A stretch of 7,194 nucleotides of DNA from Chloroflexota bacterium (GTDB taxonomy: Bacteria; Chloroflexota; Limnocylindria; QHBO01), in the NCBI GenBank assembly GCA_013697395.1, contig JACCWY010000260.1, forward strand, positions 1 through 7,194, read 5' to 3'. A program made the translations under genes and the position numbers. Positions 5,917-7,194 of the stretch are shown one piece after another (positions within the stretch are counted from its first letter, which is position 1; every line of letters starts with the position of its first letter). The notes beneath the pieces were generated by a model. The model was given only the letters and a program-made list of their open reading frames with translations. It was not told the DNA's origin and did no database searches.

Positions 5917-7194
5917 TCAGGCCGCGCGGGCGGCCGCCTCGATGGCCGCAGCGGCGCGGTCGATGTCGGCCTCGGTCGTCTGCCAGCCGCTGACGCTGAT
6001 CCGCATGGCGACCATGCCACGCCACGTCGTGCCGCCCATCCACGCCTCGCCGCCATCCTGGACGCGCCGGATGACATCGCGGGTGCGATCGTCGTCGTCG
6101 CCGAACCGGACGAGCACCTGGTTCAGCCTCACGTCGTTCAGCACGCGCGCCCCCGGGACCGATGCCAGCACATCGGCCATGCGCCGCGCAAGCCCGCAGC
6201 AGCGTTCGACGAGGTCGCGGACACCGTCGCGGCCGAGCGAGCGGAGGGCCGCGTAGAGGGCGAATCCCCGCGCCCTGCGCGACGAGTCGACGACCCACTC
6301 CCAGCCCTCGCGATTCGTGCCGCTCGCCATGAGGTAGGAGGCGGGCGTCGCCATCGCCGCGCGGTGGGCATCGACGTCGCGCACGGCGACGAACCCGCAG
6401 TCGTATCCGACGTTCAACCACTTGTGCGCGTCCGTCGCCCACGAGTCGGCCCGCTCCGAACCGGCGACCAGGTGGCGCAGGCGTGGGACGGCCGCGGCCC
6501 ACAGCCCGAACGCTCCATCCACGTGGAGCCAGGCGTTCGGGTGGCGGTTCACCGCGTCGGCGATCGGCCCGAGCGGGTCGAAGGCGCCGCTGTTGACATT
6601 GCCGGCCTGTGCGCAGACGAGCACCGGCCTGTCTGCGGCGCCGGCGAGTGCGTCGGCCAGGGCGTCGGCGCGCATGCCGCCCTGGTCGTCCGCCGCGACG
6701 CGCGTCACGCGCTCGCGGCCGAGACCCAGGTACTGGAGCGCGGTGAGGACGGTGGCATGCGCCTCGTCGCCGATGAGCACGGCCACCTGCGGCGCGCCGT
6801 ACAGACCGCGCGCCTCGACGTCCCATCCGACGCGGTCGAGCAGCGCGTGCCGGGCAGCGGCCATGCCGACCATATTTCCGAGCCCGGCGCCGGTCGGAAG
6901 GCCATGGCTCGCATCGGCCGGGATGTCGAGCAGCTGCTTCATCCATTCGCCGGCGACCTGCTCCGCAGCGGCGGCGGCCGGTGAGGCCGCATGGACGGCT
7001 GCGTTCTGGTCCCACGCCGCGGTCAGCCAGTCGGCGGCGACCGACGCCGGCACGGCGCCACCGATCACGAATCCGAAGTACCGCGGGCCGGCGCTGGCGA
7101 CCAGGCCCGGATCCACGTCCCGCGCCAGGCGTTGCACGACCGCCAGCGGATCCTCGCCGGCCTCCGGCAGCGGGACCCGCAGCCGCCGCGCGAC
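5917..7194 (-). CDS. Group II PLP-dependent amino acid decarboxylase, N-terminus cut off by the window edge
   Basis: A cytoplasmic PLP enzyme of the group related to aromatic amino acid, glutamate and tyrosine decarboxylases; the expected reaction is removal of the carboxyl group of an amino acid to give an amine and CO2. The frame is open from base 7194 to the TGA at 5917-5919 (425 residues, no upstream stop), so the true start is outside. Numbering from the edge, His146 in GDEAHATV stacks on the cofactor, Asp226 in LHVDGAFGLWAAA binds the pyridine nitrogen, and Lys258 in TDAHKWLNVGYDCGF forms the Schiff base. The full family is about 460-490 residues, so some 40-60 are probably missing. The GTG at 7135-7137 is in frame but unlikely to be the start, since coding sequence continues upstream (EAGEDPLAVVQRLARDVDPG runs through it). 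Substrate is not predictable; a sphingosine-phosphate-lyase-like role is a less likely alternative. It is on the same strand as the TRAP operon, 132 bases upstream of it. Confidence 0.92.
   Translation of the reverse strand, partial: VARRLRVPLPEAGEDPLAVVQRLARDVDPGLVASAGPRYFGFVIGGAVPASVAADWLTAAWDQNAAVHAASPAAAAAEQVAGEWMKQLLDIPADASHGLPTGAGLGNMVGMAAARHALLDRVGWDVEARGLYGAPQVAVLIGDEAHATVLTALQYLGLGRERVTRVAADDQGGMRADALADALAGAADRPVLVCAQAGNVNSGAFDPLGPIADAVNRHPNAWLHVDGAFGLWAAAVPRLRHLVAGSERADSWATDAHKWLNVGYDCGFVAVRDVDAHRAAMATPASYLMASGTNREGWEWVVDSSRRARGFALYAALRSLGRDGVRDLVERCCGLARRMADVLASVPGARVLNDVRLNQVLVRFGDDDDRTRDVIRRVQDGGEAWMGGTTWRGMVAMRISVSGWQTTEADIDRAAAAIEAAARAA

Noticed and set aside
5771..7015. Minus-strand frame of 414 codons in another frame over the decarboxylase
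   Set aside because: It is a shadow of the decarboxylase gene with a strongly arginine-rich, featureless translation that runs into the TAXI start.

Overview
This is a high-GC window (well above 60 percent G+C by eye, with third codon positions almost always G or C). It appears to be an ordinary metabolic and transport region of a bacterial chromosome, most likely from a high-GC monoderm lineage such as Actinomycetota or Chloroflexota. Two things support that guess: the codon bias, and a solute-binding protein that carries a lipobox cysteine, as expected where there is no periplasm. It is an inference; no rRNA or marker gene is present.

Layout from left to right. Positions 1-975 (minus strand) hold the first 325 residues of a class III PLP-dependent aminotransferase whose C-terminus lies beyond the left edge. 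Positions 976-1068 are a divergent promoter region. Positions 1069-1488 (plus strand) encode a 139-residue protein with four predicted membrane segments that I do not recognise. This gene converges on the next block with only 11 bases between the stop codons. Positions 1500-5784 are a tight four-gene minus-strand operon, read from right to left: a TAXI-family solute-binding lipoprotein, a DUF1850 protein, a fused 4TM/12TM TRAP permease and an SDR-family oxidoreductase. The junctions are a 3-base gap, a 4-base ATGA overlap and a 5-base gap, so the genes are almost certainly co-transcribed and translationally coupled. The 132 bases at 5785-5916 carry a strong ribosome binding site, a -10-like box and a small palindrome. 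Positions 5917-7194 (minus strand) are most of a group II PLP-dependent decarboxylase whose N-terminus lies beyond the right edge.

How the genes fit together: the TAXI lipoprotein captures a substrate (often an organic or amino acid in this family) outside the membrane, and the fused permease imports it using an ion gradient. DUF1850 is a recurrent, poorly understood partner of such systems. The coupled SDR may act on the imported compound or a product of it. The two flanking PLP enzymes suggest amine or amino-acid metabolism, but neither is in the operon by spacing, so a shared pathway is only a hypothesis.

No RNA genes, mobile elements, CRISPR arrays or long repeats were seen. There is no gene-free stretch over 300 bases. 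I found no clear sign of a new defence or mobile system. The points most worth checking are the SDR lacking the usual active-site lysine, the DUF1850 variant and the unrecognised four-helix protein.
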